In this document: piece after piece, positions 1-11,007 of the stretch
Layout: every line of letters begins with the position of its first letter
How positions within the stretch are numbered: the stretch's first letter is position 1
Source of the DNA: Gemmatimonadota bacterium
Lineage (GTDB): Bacteria; Gemmatimonadota; Gemmatimonadetes; Gemmatimonadales; Gemmatimonadaceae
Reading direction: 5' to 3'
DNA: 64,000 nt
Assembly: GCA_016194585.1 (NCBI GenBank)
Contig: JACQBG010000009.1
Coordinates: 40,633-104,632 of the forward strand
Notes under the pieces: generated by a model
Databases searched by the model: none
Seen by the model: the letters and a program-made list of their open reading frames with translations, nothing else
Told to the model about the DNA's origin: nothing
Position numbers and translations under genes: made by a program

Positions 1-327
1 GCCGCGGTGCGCGACGAGGTGCGCGACCGGTTCGGGCCGCTCCCGCCGGCGGCGGAGGCGTACTTCCAGGTGGCCCAGCTCCGGGTGCTCGGCGCGAAGC
101 TCGGCATCGAGGGAATCCTTGTGCGGGGGGAGGAAGCCCGTGTTACCTTTAGAGATTCTGCCCTACCGCGCATGAAACCGCTGTCCGCCGCCTTCCGCGA
201 CGTGCAGTTCCAGGTCGATGTGCGGCGCGTGCAGCCGCTGTCGCTCAAGCTCACGCGCCTGGGCGGGTCTCCCATCCTCGAGGGACTCACCCGCGCGCTG
301 CGAACCATCGCCCCAGACCCCGGGTAG
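1..327 (+). CDS. mfd: Transcription-repair coupling factor Mfd, C-terminal end (partial)
   Basis: The first 108 codons are the tail of a longer gene whose start lies outside the window; the frame is open from base 1 to the TAG at 325-327. The sequence runs RDEVRDRFGPLPPAAEAYF, then a section on hydrophobic beta strands, which matches the C-terminal TRCF domain of Mfd. Mfd is a cytosolic SF2 ATPase that displaces RNA polymerase stalled at DNA lesions and recruits UvrA. The C-terminal domain shields the UvrA-binding surface. The helicase motifs cannot be seen here, so the call rests on this domain alone. The ppiC/surA genes follow in the same direction after 39 bases. Confidence 0.85.
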   Translation, partial: AAVRDEVRDRFGPLPPAAEAYFQVAQLRVLGAKLGIEGILVRGEEARVTFRDSALPRMKPLSAAFRDVQFQVDVRRVQPLSLKLTRLGGSPILEGLTRALRTIAPDPG

Positions 328-366
328 AACTCCACGGGTCCGTCACTCGCCCTTCCAACCACTGTC

Positions 367-1896
367 ATGACCCGCCTTCGCTTCCGCGCCACAGCGCTCA
401 TCGCCGTCCTCGCCCTCTCCGCTTGCGCCGGCCTCAGGGACGCGCTGACCGCGCACGTCGACCTCGTCGCCAAGGCGGGCTCGCAGGAACTCTCCGTCAA
501 GCGCCTCGCCGAGATGATGGCGGCCGCCCAGGTGCCGCCGCGCAAGGACGTCGCGCTCGCGATCAGCAACCTCTGGGTGAACTACCAACTCCTCGCGCAG
601 TCCGCCGCGACGGGCGACACCTTCACCGACGCCGCCGTCGACGAGGCGATGTGGGCGCAGATCGCCCAGATCAAGTCGAAGAAGTACTACGACCAGGTGT
701 CGAAGTCCTTCCCGCACCCCGACTCGTCGCAGTACGAGGCCAAGTACAACGCCGGCGAGATGCTCGCGGCGCGCCACATCCTGTTCATGGCGAGCACCGC
801 GCCGGGTTCGCCCAACGCGATGAAGCCCGCCCAGGTCGACTCGGTGCGCCGGGAAGCGGAGAAGGTGCTCAAGATGGTGAACGCGAAGAACTTCGCCGAG
901 ATGGCCAAGAAGTACAGCAAGGACGGCTCGGCGGCCCAGGGCGGCGACCTCGGCGTGTTCCCCAAGGGCGCGATGGTGCCGGAGTTCGAGAAGGGGGTCC
1001 TCGCCCTCAAGCCGGGCGAAGTCTCCGGGCTCGTGCAGTCGCAGTTCGGCTTCCACATCATCGAGCGCGAGTCGTGGGCCGAGGCCAAGGACAAGTTCAC
1101 CGCCGAGTACGCCAAGACGGCCATGCGCGGCGCCGACAGCGCCTTCATGGCGAACCTCGAGAAGTCGGCGAACGTCGAGGTGAAGCCGTCGGTCGCCAAG
1201 ACCATCAAGAGCGTGGCCGAGGACGTCGACGCCTTCCGTGACGACAACACCGTGATCGCCACGTCGCGCAGCGGCAACCTCACGGCGGGCCGCCTCGCCA
1301 AGTGGATCGCCGCCTTCCCGGCCCAGATGCGCATCCGCGAGCAGATCGCCTCGGCGCCCGACTCGGCGATGCCGTACTTCGTGAAGAACGTCATGCGCAA
1401 CGAGATCATCCTGCACGCCGCCGACTCGGCCAAGATCGGCGTCGATTCGACGGACGCGGCCGGCATCCGCAACGCGTTCCGGTCGTCGCTCGCCAACACG
1501 CTGACGGCGCTCAAGATCACGGCGAAGGACCTTGCCGACAGCGCCAAGACGTCGTCGGAGCGGGAGCGCCTCGCGGCAAGCCGCGTCGAAGCGTATCTCG
1601 ACAAGCTGCTGAAGAATCAGACGCAGTTCGTCGACGTGAGCGAGCCGGTGGCGATCGCGCTGCGCAAGAAGTTCGACGCGCGGGTGGTGCAGGCCGGCAT
1701 CGACCGCGCCGTGACCGAGAGCGGGAAGCTGAAGGCCGCCGCCGATTCGGCGAAGGCCGCGAACCTGCCGAAGTCGGTCGTGCCGATCCCCGGCGCGGCG
1801 GCAGCGCCGGGTGCGGCCGCCGCACCCGCCACGCCGGCGCCCGCGCCGGCCGCGAAGGCCGACACCGCCAAGCCCACCGCCAAGAAGCCGAATTGA
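367..1896 (+). CDS. PpiC-type peptidyl-prolyl isomerase lipoprotein
   Basis: 509 residues. The N-terminus is a lipoprotein signal with lipobox LSAC at about residues 17-20, so the mature protein should be anchored in the envelope facing the periplasm. A SurA-like N-terminal helical region follows. A parvulin/PpiC rotamase domain lies at about residues 130-230, with the typical AARHILF start, a GGDLGVFPKGAMVPEFE core and a GFHIIE end. The last 50 residues are an Ala/Pro/Lys-rich tail, probably disordered. Such proteins chaperone outer-membrane proteins. It overlaps the next chaperone gene by one base (TGATG), so the two are probably translated together. No clear Shine-Dalgarno precedes the ATG. 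Confidence 0.85.
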   Translation: MTRLRFRATALIAVLALSACAGLRDALTAHVDLVAKAGSQELSVKRLAEMMAAAQVPPRKDVALAISNLWVNYQLLAQSAATGDTFTDAAVDEAMWAQIAQIKSKKYYDQVSKSFPHPDSSQYEAKYNAGEMLAARHILFMASTAPGSPNAMKPAQVDSVRREAEKVLKMVNAKNFAEMAKKYSKDGSAAQGGDLGVFPKGAMVPEFEKGVLALKPGEVSGLVQSQFGFHIIERESWAEAKDKFTAEYAKTAMRGADSAFMANLEKSANVEVKPSVAKTIKSVAEDVDAFRDDNTVIATSRSGNLTAGRLAKWIAAFPAQMRIREQIASAPDSAMPYFVKNVMRNEIILHAADSAKIGVDSTDAAGIRNAFRSSLANTLTALKITAKDLADSAKTSSERERLAASRVEAYLDKLLKNQTQFVDVSEPVAIALRKKFDARVVQAGIDRAVTESGKLKAAADSAKAANLPKSVVPIPGAAAAPGAAAAPATPAPAPAAKADTAKPTAKKPN

Positions 1897-3266
1897 TGAT
1901 GCGTCGCGCCGTCCTCTCGCTCTCGCTGGTCATCGGGGTCGCGGCGAACGCCGCGGCCCAGGTGACGCCGCCGCGGCTGCCGCAGAAGCCCGCGGCGGCC
2001 CAGGCGTCCACGGAACCCCGGGCCAACCCGGTCGACCGCATCGTCGCGGTCGTCGGGACCAAGCCCATCCTGTGGAGCGAGGTGTTGGAGGTGATCTACT
2101 CGCAGGCGGCCGGCAAACCGCTTCCGACCGATTCGGCGGAAGCGCTCGCGCTCGCCCGTACCACGCTCGACGGCATGATCGACCAGGAAGTGCTCATCGC
2201 CTCGGCGAAGCAGTTCAAGATCGACGTGCCCGACGCCGACCTGCAGGACCAGGTCGACAAGCGGTACAAGGACGTGCGCACGAAGTACAAGACCGACGCC
2301 GAGCTGCGCGAGGCGCTGCGCGGCAGCGGTTTCGGCACCGAGACGGAGTTCCGCAAGTTCATGCTCGACCAGGCGCGCCGCGAGGAGCTGCAGCGGCGTG
2401 CCGTCGACTCGCTGCGCGCGCGCGGCCGCCTCTCGGCGCCGGTCGCCGTGACCGAGGACGAGATCAGCGAATCGTTCGACCGTCGGAAGGCCGACCTCCC
2501 GAAACGTCCCGCGTCGGTGGCGTTCCGGCAGATCGTCGTGCGCGCCGAGGCGAAGCCTGGCCCGCTCAAGGAGGCGCGCGAGCACGCCGAGTCGCTCATC
2601 GTCGAGCTCGGGCGCAAGGGCGTCGATTTCGAGACGGTGGCCAAGCGCGAGTCGATGGATCCCACGACGAAGGACGTCGGCGGCGACCTCGGCTGGAACC
2701 GCCGTGGCGTGATGGTCCCCGAGTTCGACCGCGTGATGTTCGCGCTCCCGCCCGGTGTCATCAGCCCGTATCCCGTGGAGACGTCGTTCGGCTTCCACAT
2801 CATCCGCGTCGACCGCGTGCAGCCCGGCGAGGTCAAGGCGCGGCACATCCTCATCATCCCGAAGATCGACTCCGAGGACGTCGCGATCGCCAAGCTGCGC
2901 GCCGACACCGTCCTCATGAAGTGGAAGGCGCACGTCCCCTTCGACACGCTGGTCGCGCGTTACCACGACCCCGCCGAACTCCGTAGTCAGCTCGAAGGGG
3001 TGGCGGTCGACCAGATGCCGGCGGAGTACAAGGCCGCCCTCGGCGACGCCAAGAAGGGGGACTTCGTGGGACCGTTCGCTATCCCCGACCCGCGCAGCGG
3101 ACACCCGAAGTACGTCGTGATGGAAGTGATCGAACGCACCGACGCCGGCGAGTACACCGTCGCCGACCTGCGCGACCGCATCCGGCAGAACCTCAAGGAA
3201 GAGAAGCAGTACCGCCGCCTCATCGACCAGCTGCGCAAGGAACAGTTCGTGCAGATCAAGTTCTAG
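1896..3266 (+). CDS. surA: SurA-like periplasmic chaperone / peptidyl-prolyl isomerase
   Basis: 456 residues with an N-terminal signal peptide ending near AAAQ at about residue 20. It has the SurA order: an N-terminal chaperone domain beginning VDRIVAVVGTKPILWSEV, a well-conserved parvulin domain at about residues 210-310 (ASVAFRQIVVRAEAKPG to TSFGFHIIRVD), a second region resembling a parvulin repeat that starts KARHILIIPK, and a C-terminal helix. SurA escorts beta-barrel proteins through the periplasm. The ATG at 1896 shares its A with the preceding stop, and a second ATG follows at once. Two parvulin-type chaperones in tandem, then pdxA two bases later, recall the surA-pdxA pairing of proteobacteria. 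Confidence 0.88.
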   Translation: MMRRAVLSLSLVIGVAANAAAQVTPPRLPQKPAAAQASTEPRANPVDRIVAVVGTKPILWSEVLEVIYSQAAGKPLPTDSAEALALARTTLDGMIDQEVLIASAKQFKIDVPDADLQDQVDKRYKDVRTKYKTDAELREALRGSGFGTETEFRKFMLDQARREELQRRAVDSLRARGRLSAPVAVTEDEISESFDRRKADLPKRPASVAFRQIVVRAEAKPGPLKEAREHAESLIVELGRKGVDFETVAKRESMDPTTKDVGGDLGWNRRGVMVPEFDRVMFALPPGVISPYPVETSFGFHIIRVDRVQPGEVKARHILIIPKIDSEDVAIAKLRADTVLMKWKAHVPFDTLVARYHDPAELRSQLEGVAVDQMPAEYKAALGDAKKGDFVGPFAIPDPRSGHPKYVVMEVIERTDAGEYTVADLRDRIRQNLKEEKQYRRLIDQLRKEQFVQIKF

Positions 3267-3268
3267 CG

Positions 3269-4165
3269 ATGGCGCGGGCACGGCTCGCGGTCACGCTGGG
3301 CGACCCCCGCGGCATCGGAGCGGAGGTGGTGGCGAAGGCGCTCGCGACGGAGTCGGTGCGCGCCGCGTGCGACGCGGTGGTCGTCGGGCCCACGGGGCTA
3401 GCCGTCGCGCCCGATGTCGCCATCGGCGCCTGGACCGCCGGCGACGACGAAGCCCACGCCGGCCGGCTCGCGGGGCTCGCCATCGAGCGCGCCGTCGCGA
3501 TGGCGATGGCCGGCGAGGTGCAGGGGATCGTCACCGCCCCCATCGACAAGCACGCCCTGCTCGCCGGCGGGTTCGATTTCCCCGGCCACACCGAGATGCT
3601 CGCCGCGCTCACGAAGAGCGACACGGCGATGATGCTCGCCTCCGACCAGTTGCGCGTGGTGCTCGCGACCACCCACATCGCGCTGCGCGACGTGCCGGCC
3701 GCCGTCACCGCCCAGGCGATCGAGCGCGCGGCGACGATCACTCGCGACGGGCTGCGCCACTGGTTCGGGATCGCCGAGCCGCGGCTCGCGCTCTGCGCGA
3801 TGAACCCGCACGCCGGCGACCATGGCCGCTTCGGCGACGAGGACGACCGCGTGCTCGCCCCCGTGGCACGCGCGCTCGGCCTCGCCGGCCCGCTCAGCGC
3901 CGACACCGTGTTCGTGCGCGCCATGCGCGGCGCCTTCGACGCCGTCATCGCTCCGTACCACGACGTGGGGATGACCGCCATCAAGGTGGCGAGCTTCGGC
4001 AGCGCCGTGAACGTGACACTCGGGCTGCCGTTCCCGCGCACGAGCCCCGATCATGGCACGGCGCTGGACATCGCGGGGCAGGGAGTGGCCGACGTGGGGT
4101 CGATGGTGGCAGCGATGCTCTGTGCCGCGGCGATGGTGAGAACGACCACGGCGAGTGGGCGGTGA
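3269..4165 (+). CDS. pdxA: 4-hydroxythreonine-4-phosphate dehydrogenase PdxA
   Basis: 298 residues, slightly shorter than the usual 320-330. PdxA oxidises 4-phosphohydroxy-L-threonine with NAD(P) in the DXP-dependent route to pyridoxal phosphate, in the cytosol. Family landmarks are all present: GDPRGIGAEV at the N-terminus, GFDFPGHTEML, and the two other metal-binding histidines in APYHDVGMTAIK and RTSPDHGTALDIAG. The start lies two bases after the surA-like stop, so it is almost certainly in the same transcript as the chaperones. The short length comes from small internal gaps rather than a lost motif. Confidence 0.93.
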   Translation: MARARLAVTLGDPRGIGAEVVAKALATESVRAACDAVVVGPTGLAVAPDVAIGAWTAGDDEAHAGRLAGLAIERAVAMAMAGEVQGIVTAPIDKHALLAGGFDFPGHTEMLAALTKSDTAMMLASDQLRVVLATTHIALRDVPAAVTAQAIERAATITRDGLRHWFGIAEPRLALCAMNPHAGDHGRFGDEDDRVLAPVARALGLAGPLSADTVFVRAMRGAFDAVIAPYHDVGMTAIKVASFGSAVNVTLGLPFPRTSPDHGTALDIAGQGVADVGSMVAAMLCAAAMVRTTTASGR

Positions 4166-4188
4166 ACGGTCCACGGTGAACGGTCCAC
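4161..4188. repeat. Two tandem copies of a 14-bp unit
   Basis: GGTGAACGGTCCAC occurs at 4161-4174 and again at 4175-4188, spanning the pdxA stop codon and the short gap to the convergent CNNM gene. Part of each unit is self-complementary to the GGTCCACC that follows. It may be a dispersed intergenic repeat, but the window holds no other copy that I saw. Confidence 0.7.
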
Positions 4189-4198
4189 CGACCACCGC

Positions 4199-5506
4199 TC
4201 ACTTGGCTTTGTCTTTCTCCACCGCGACCGACTCGATCCGTCGCCCATCCATCGCCCGAACGACGAAACTGGCCCCGCCCCCGTTCACCCGGTCGCCCAC
4301 CGCGGGGAGCCGGCCGAGCAGCCCGAACACGTAGCCGCCGACGGTCGTGTACCCGTGCTCCGGCACGGCGAGTCCGTACGCCTCGTTGAGCTCGTCGATG
4401 TCCATCGCCCCCGGCACGATCAGCTCCCCCGACTTGGCCGTGACGGGCTGCGGCGCGACCCCCTCGTCGTACTCGTCGAGGATCTCGCCGACGATCTCCT
4501 CGAGCAGGTCTTCCATCGTGACGAGCCCGGCCGTGCCGCCGTACTCGTCGAGCACGATCGCGAGGTGCTCCTTGAGCCGCTTGAAGTCGGCGAGCACGTC
4601 CTCGACCTCGCGCGAGCCCGGCACGAAGTGCACGCGTCGCAGGATCGTGCGCAGCGAGAAGGCGTCTCCCGGCGTGCGGCGATGGAGCACGCGCAGCAGG
4701 TCCTTGGCGTGCACCATCCCCACGATGTTGTCGATCGTGTCGTCGTACACGGGATAGCGGGAGAACCCGGCCTCGTCGACGGTCTCCACGGCCGCGTCGA
4801 GCGAGGCGTCGACGTCGAGCGAGACCATCTCGGTGCGCGGCGTCATCACCTCGCGCGCGTTCTTCTCCGAGAACTCGAACACGGCGTCGATGAGCTCGGC
4901 GTCGGAGCTCTCGAGCGCCCCCTGCTCCTCGCTCTGCTCGACGAGCATCCGCAGTTCGTCGGGCGAGTGCACGGCTTCGTGGCCGACGTCGGTGCGCTGG
5001 CCGAGCGCCCGAACGACCAGCGTCGCCGAGGCGTGGAGCACGCTGATGAACGGCTTGGCGAGCCAGGCGAACGCGAGGAGGGGGGGCGCGAGCCACTTGG
5101 CCGCGACCTCGGGTTGTGCCAGCGCGATGGCCCGCGGCGCCAGCTCCCCGAACACCACGTGCAGGTAGGTGATGGCGAGCAGCGCCACCATGGCGCCGAT
5201 GCTCACCCGGAGCGATTGTTCGATGGCCATCGGGAGCACGGCCAGCACGCCGTCGAGGGCATGGCCAAGCGCCGATTCGGCCGCCCAGCCCAGCCCCAGG
5301 GAGGCCAGGGTGATCCCCAACTGGCTGGCGGAGAGGACGCGGGCGAGATTACCTGAGGCGGAGAGCGCGAAATGGGCGATCGGATCGCCGGCGCGCACCA
5401 TCGCCAGGAGGCGCGTGCGGCGACTCCGCACGAGCGCGAACTCCACCGCCACGAAATAGCCGTTGAGGACGAGCAGGACGACGATGAGCGAGATGCGGGC
5501 GAGCAC
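4199..5506 (-). CDS. CNNM/CorC-HlyC family membrane protein (CBS-pair transporter)
   Basis: 435 residues. Residues about 1-190 form the DUF21/CNNM membrane domain, opening with LVLNGYFVAVEFALVRSRR and with three to four hydrophobic helices. A CBS pair follows at about residues 215-335 (typical REVMTPRTEMVSLD and DNIVGMVHAKDLL). The C-terminal CorC/HlyC transporter-associated domain covers about residues 345-430. Relatives are inner-membrane proteins linked to Mg2+/Co2+ efflux; older annotation as hemolysin is misleading. The start is a GTG at 5506, and no other start keeps the first helix whole. Its 5' end overlaps the divergent CDF gene. Confidence 0.88.
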   Translation of the reverse strand: MLARISLIVVLLVLNGYFVAVEFALVRSRRTRLLAMVRAGDPIAHFALSASGNLARVLSASQLGITLASLGLGWAAESALGHALDGVLAVLPMAIEQSLRVSIGAMVALLAITYLHVVFGELAPRAIALAQPEVAAKWLAPPLLAFAWLAKPFISVLHASATLVVRALGQRTDVGHEAVHSPDELRMLVEQSEEQGALESSDAELIDAVFEFSEKNAREVMTPRTEMVSLDVDASLDAAVETVDEAGFSRYPVYDDTIDNIVGMVHAKDLLRVLHRRTPGDAFSLRTILRRVHFVPGSREVEDVLADFKRLKEHLAIVLDEYGGTAGLVTMEDLLEEIVGEILDEYDEGVAPQPVTAKSGELIVPGAMDIDELNEAYGLAVPEHGYTTVGGYVFGLLGRLPAVGDRVNGGGASFVVRAMDGRRIESVAVEKDKAK

Positions 5507-6491
5507 GGAGCCAAGTTACGCCGATTGTCCGGCGCCACGCCAGCGCGGGCGGGCTGGCCACGGCCACGACCACGACCACGGCGAGCACGCGCACGGGCAT
5601 CATCATCACCATGCAGCCGGTTCGCGCGGCCTCAAGGGCGCGCTCGCCATCACGGCCGTGTTCTTCGTCATCGAGGTCGTCGGCGGCTTCGCCTCGAACT
5701 CGCTCACCCTGCTCGCCGACGCGGGGCACAACCTCACCGACGTCGCCGCGCTCGCCTTCTCGCTCTTCGTCGCCTGGCTCGCCCAGAAGCCGTCGACCCC
5801 CGAGAAGACGTACGGCTACCTCCGCTGGGAGATCCTCGCCGCCTTCCTGAACGGCGCGACGCTCCTGTTCATCTCCTTCGCCATCATCTACGAGGCCGTC
5901 CAGCGGTTCCGGTCGCCGGAGCCCGTGCAGACGGGGCTGATGCTCGTCGTCGCCGCGGCGGGACTGGTCGCGAACCTCGTCGCCGCGTACCTGCTGCACG
6001 CGGGGTCCAAGGACTCGCTCAACGTTCGCGGCGCCTACCTGCACATGATCGCCGACCTGCTCGGCTCGGTGGCGGCGGTGATCGCCGCGCTGTTCATCCG
6101 GTTCAAGGGATGGACGCTCGCCGACCCCATCGCCTCGGTGGTGATGACGCTGCTCATCCTCCGCGGCAGCTGGTCGCTGGTGAAGGAGAGCGTCGACGTG
6201 CTGCTCGAGGCGACGCCGTCGCACATCGACCTCGGCGACGTGCGCGCCAAACTCGAGGCGGTGCCGCACGTCGCGTCGGTGCACGACCTGCACGTCTGGA
6301 CGCTCACCTCCGGCGTCGTCGCGATGAGCGCCCACGCGCTCGTCCCCGACCCGGCGCTGCACCAGGCCGCGCTCGAGGAGATGAACGCCGTGCTCGGGCG
6401 CCTCGACATCCACCACGTCACGATCCAGATCGAGGGGCGGGCGCTCGCCGACTGCGCGCCCGGCACCCTCGTCCACTCGCACGCGAACTAA
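5484..6491 (+). CDS. Cation diffusion facilitator (zinc/divalent metal exporter)
   Basis: 335 residues. An N-terminal His-rich arm (GHGHDHDHGEHAHGHHHHH) is followed by six membrane helices (about residues 50-245) and a cytosolic C-terminal domain. Helix II carries HNLTD and helix V HMIADLLGS, the His/Asp pairs that bind metal in CzcD/ZitB-type exporters. It should export Zn2+ or a similar ion in exchange for protons. ATG 5484 has AGGA at 5475-5478; ATG 5493 is an alternative. All possible starts lie inside the divergent CNNM/CorC gene, so the two metal-related genes overlap head to head by 23 bases. Confidence 0.9.
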   Translation: MSEMRASTEPSYADCPAPRQRGRAGHGHDHDHGEHAHGHHHHHAAGSRGLKGALAITAVFFVIEVVGGFASNSLTLLADAGHNLTDVAALAFSLFVAWLAQKPSTPEKTYGYLRWEILAAFLNGATLLFISFAIIYEAVQRFRSPEPVQTGLMLVVAAAGLVANLVAAYLLHAGSKDSLNVRGAYLHMIADLLGSVAAVIAALFIRFKGWTLADPIASVVMTLLILRGSWSLVKESVDVLLEATPSHIDLGDVRAKLEAVPHVASVHDLHVWTLTSGVVAMSAHALVPDPALHQAALEEMNAVLGRLDIHHVTIQIEGRALADCAPGTLVHSHAN

Positions 6492-6503
6492 CGGACCGCC
6501 CCC

Positions 6504-8114
6504 ATGGCACAACTGGACCGCCTGCTCAGCGTGATGATCAGCAACCGCGCCGACGAACTCGTGCTCCGCGAGGACGACGCCGCGAACCTCAAGGTCGACG
6601 GCCAGTCGCGCCCCGTGACGAAGGCCCTCGCCGGCCCGCAGGTGGTGGCGCTCCTCCGCGAGATCGCGAACCCGGCCGTCGCCCAGCAGCTCGACGCGAA
6701 GGCCCCCGTCAAGTTCCGCTACGAGTGCCCCGACGGCGTCTTCTCGGTGCGCGCGATGATCGCGGGCGACAAGTGGAACGTTTCCATCGTCGTCGACGAC
6801 AAGGGGGAGTTCCAGCGCCGCACGGGGATGTTCACGCCGATGAACCTCCCGCCGGAGGAGGCGGTGACGCGGCCCGTGGCGCGCAAGAGCGTGAAGATGG
6901 CGGCGGCCAACCCCGAGGAGGCGCGCAGCGCCATGGAGCGGCTGCTGCGCACGCTCGTCGCCGAGGGTGCGTCCGACCTGCACTTGCGCGTGAGCGAGCC
7001 CCCGATCCTGCGCAAGCACGGCGAGATGCACCGCATCGAAGCCGAGGGCAAGCTCGCGAACGACGAACTCGAGCGGCTGCTCTTCGCCATCATGCCGGAG
7101 CGCAACCTCAAGGAGTACGGCGAGCACGCCGACACCGACTTCGCCTACGAGATCGCCGGCGTCGCGCGGTTCCGCGCCAACGTGCTCAAGGACCGCAAGG
7201 GGATCGCGGCGGTGTTCCGCGTGATCCCGAGCACCATCGTCACCGCCGACCAGCTCGGCGTGACGCAGGAGGTGCAGAACCTCTGCTACCTCACGAAGGG
7301 ACTCGTGCTCGTCACCGGGCCCACCGGCTCGGGCAAGTCGACCACGCTGTGCGCCCTCGTCGACCTCGTGAACCGGTCGCGTTCCGACCACGTCATCACG
7401 ATCGAGGACCCGATCGAGTTCGTGCACGAGAACAAGAACTGCATCATCACGCAGCGGCAGGTGGGGGTGCACACCGACTCGTTCAAGAGCGCGCTCCGCG
7501 CCGCGCTGCGCGAGGACCCCGACATCATCCTCGTCGGCGAGTTGCGCGACCTCGAGACGGTGGCGATCGCCATCGAAACGGCCGAGACGGGGCATCTTGT
7601 CTTCGGGACGTTGCATACGACCACGGCGGCAAGCACGATCGACCGCCTCATCGACCAGTTCCCGGCCGACCGGCAGGAACAGGTGCGCACGATGCTCTCC
7701 GAGTCGCTCAAGGGGGTCGTCAGCCAGGTGCTGTGCAAGAAGATCGGCGGCGGCCGCGTCGCGGCGCGCGAGATCCTCCTCGTCACGCCGGCCGTGTCGA
7801 ACCTCATCCGCGAGGGGAAGACGTTCCAGATCCCCAGCATCATGCAGACGTCCAAGCGCATCGGCATGATCACGATGAACGACACGCTGCTCGACCTCGT
7901 GGAGCAGCGGCTCGTCGAGCCCAAGGAGGCCTACATGAAGTCGGTCGACAAGGGTTCGTTCGTGGCGATGCTGAAGGCGAAGGGGCACGACGTCAGCTTC
8001 CAGGAGACCGACCCGCTCAAGGATCCAGCCGGCGGCACGCCCGCGGCCGGCACGACGAAACCCGGCGGCACGACGCCGGTGGGCGGGGCGAAGCCGGGCG
8101 GCGCGCGCCGCTGA
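6504..8114 (+). CDS. PilT-like type IV pilus retraction ATPase with duplicated N-domain
   Basis: 536 residues against about 350 for a normal PilT. Residues about 150-500 are a complete Pil[20 protein letters not shown], Walker [10 protein letters not shown] near residue 272, Asp box [12 protein letters not shown], Walker [11 protein letters not shown] and a His box ([14 protein letters not shown]). Residues 1-110 repeat the same N-domain in degenerate form ([20 protein letters not shown], then VDGQSRPV). The last 35 residues are Pro/Gly/Thr-rich. PilT hexamers drive pilus retraction at the inner face of the membrane. It stands alone, 12 bases after the CDF gene and not in a pil cluster. PilU is an alternative name. 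Confidence 0.85.
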   Translation: MAQLDRLLSVMISNRADELVLREDDAANLKVDGQSRPVTKALAGPQVVALLREIANPAVAQQLDAKAPVKFRYECPDGVFSVRAMIAGDKWNVSIVVDDKGEFQRRTGMFTPMNLPPEEAVTRPVARKSVKMAAANPEEARSAMERLLRTLVAEGASDLHLRVSEPPILRKHGEMHRIEAEGKLANDELERLLFAIMPERNLKEYGEHADTDFAYEIAGVARFRANVLKDRKGIAAVFRVIPSTIVTADQLGVTQEVQNLCYLTKGLVLVTGPTGSGKSTTLCALVDLVNRSRSDHVITIEDPIEFVHENKNCIITQRQVGVHTDSFKSALRAALREDPDIILVGELRDLETVAIAIETAETGHLVFGTLHTTTAASTIDRLIDQFPADRQEQVRTMLSESLKGVVSQVLCKKIGGGRVAAREILLVTPAVSNLIREGKTFQIPSIMQTSKRIGMITMNDTLLDLVEQRLVEPKEAYMKSVDKGSFVAMLKAKGHDVSFQETDPLKDPAGGTPAAGTTKPGGTTPVGGAKPGGARR

Positions 8115-8148
8115 CGCCCAGACCGCGCGCCAGCGCTCGGCGCGCCCG

Positions 8149-8994
8149 CTAGCCCTCGCCGCGCTCGGCGCGGAGCTCCGCGGCCACCTGCGGGTAGTGC
8201 AGCGCGGTGCACTCGGGGCACACGCCGTGCGAGAAGTCGGCGTCGCTGTGGTCGCGCACGTACTGCTCGAGCTGCTGCCAGTCGCCGACCTCCGTGCGGA
8301 TCTTGCGGCAGTGCGAGCAGATCGGCACGACGCCGCGCAGCACCCGGAGCTCGGAGAGCGTCCGTTCGAGGGCGCTCCGTGCGTCCTGCTCGGCCCGCCA
8401 GAGCCGCGCCTCGCTCGCATAGAGCCGGTCGCGCCGCCGAGCGACGACGACCCCCATGACGTTCGCGAGGACGAGGATCATCGGCACGAGCACGCGGTCG
8501 GCGGCGCTCACGTGCGACGGGCGCAGGGCGAGGATCGCCGACGTGGTGATGCTGAGCGTCACCGCCGGGATGAGCTGGAGGATCATCCGGTTGGGGAACA
8601 CGACGTACATCCCGACGACGGCGAGCATCGCGAAGCGCACGATCGCCTGGCTGTCGGGAGGGCGGATCCACTGGAGGAACAGCACCGAGACGACCGTGCA
8701 GAGCGCGAGGACGAACACCTCGCGTTCGAACGCCGGCCGCGACGGCGCGCGGCGGAAGCGCCGGATGAAGAGGAGCAGCCCGAGCACGAAGGCGATGCGG
8801 ACCAGCACGAACGGCTCGAGCGCCGACGGTGAGCGGGTCATCATCGCGTCGGTGCCGAGGGTGAGCACCGTCGGCACGAGGTTCACGAGGAGCATCGTGC
8901 GGACGAGCCGGCGGTCGCTCTCGAGGCGGAGGGCGTCGAGCGAGGCGACGGTGTCGACGGCGGGCGCGCCGGTCGGGACGGGGGCGGACGTCAC
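8149..8994 (-). CDS. Integral membrane protein with C-terminal Cys-rich SHCRKIR/CPEC domain
   Basis: 281 residues from a GTG at 8994, which gives VTSAPVPTG; the frame stays open further upstream but that stretch looks non-coding. Six hydrophobic helices cover about residues 30-190. A short coiled segment follows, then a cytosolic tail with [29 protein letters not shown]. This Cys-x2-Cys / Cys-x2-Cys unit occurs at the end of PAS or sensor proteins in several phyla, usually joined to a signalling output, and probably binds a metal. No kinase or cyclase domain is present, so its partner is unknown. It is convergent with the pilT-like gene. Confidence 0.6.
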   Translation of the reverse strand: MTSAPVPTGAPAVDTVASLDALRLESDRRLVRTMLLVNLVPTVLTLGTDAMMTRSPSALEPFVLVRIAFVLGLLLFIRRFRRAPSRPAFEREVFVLALCTVVSVLFLQWIRPPDSQAIVRFAMLAVVGMYVVFPNRMILQLIPAVTLSITTSAILALRPSHVSAADRVLVPMILVLANVMGVVVARRRDRLYASEARLWRAEQDARSALERTLSELRVLRGVVPICSHCRKIRTEVGDWQQLEQYVRDHSDADFSHGVCPECTALHYPQVAAELRAERGEG

Positions 8995-9089
8995 GGTGCA
9001 GAAATACCGCCTCACCCGCCCCCGGCGCAATCGGCCGGTACCCCCCGCCGGCCGCTTTTCGGGCCGCAATTGGGTTATCTTTCGATGCT

Positions 9090-10925
<1,836 letters not shown>

Positions 10926-11007
10926 CTTGCAGGCGGCGGGGAACACAGTCCGCGACGGCCGGTCGCGGACCGCGCATCAGGTGCACCATCTCACGGAGAA
11001 CGGGACC

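Noticed and set aside
5349..8420. A 1023-residue open frame on the minus strand
   Set aside because: It crosses the CDF and PilT-like genes in antisense and has no recognisable motif.
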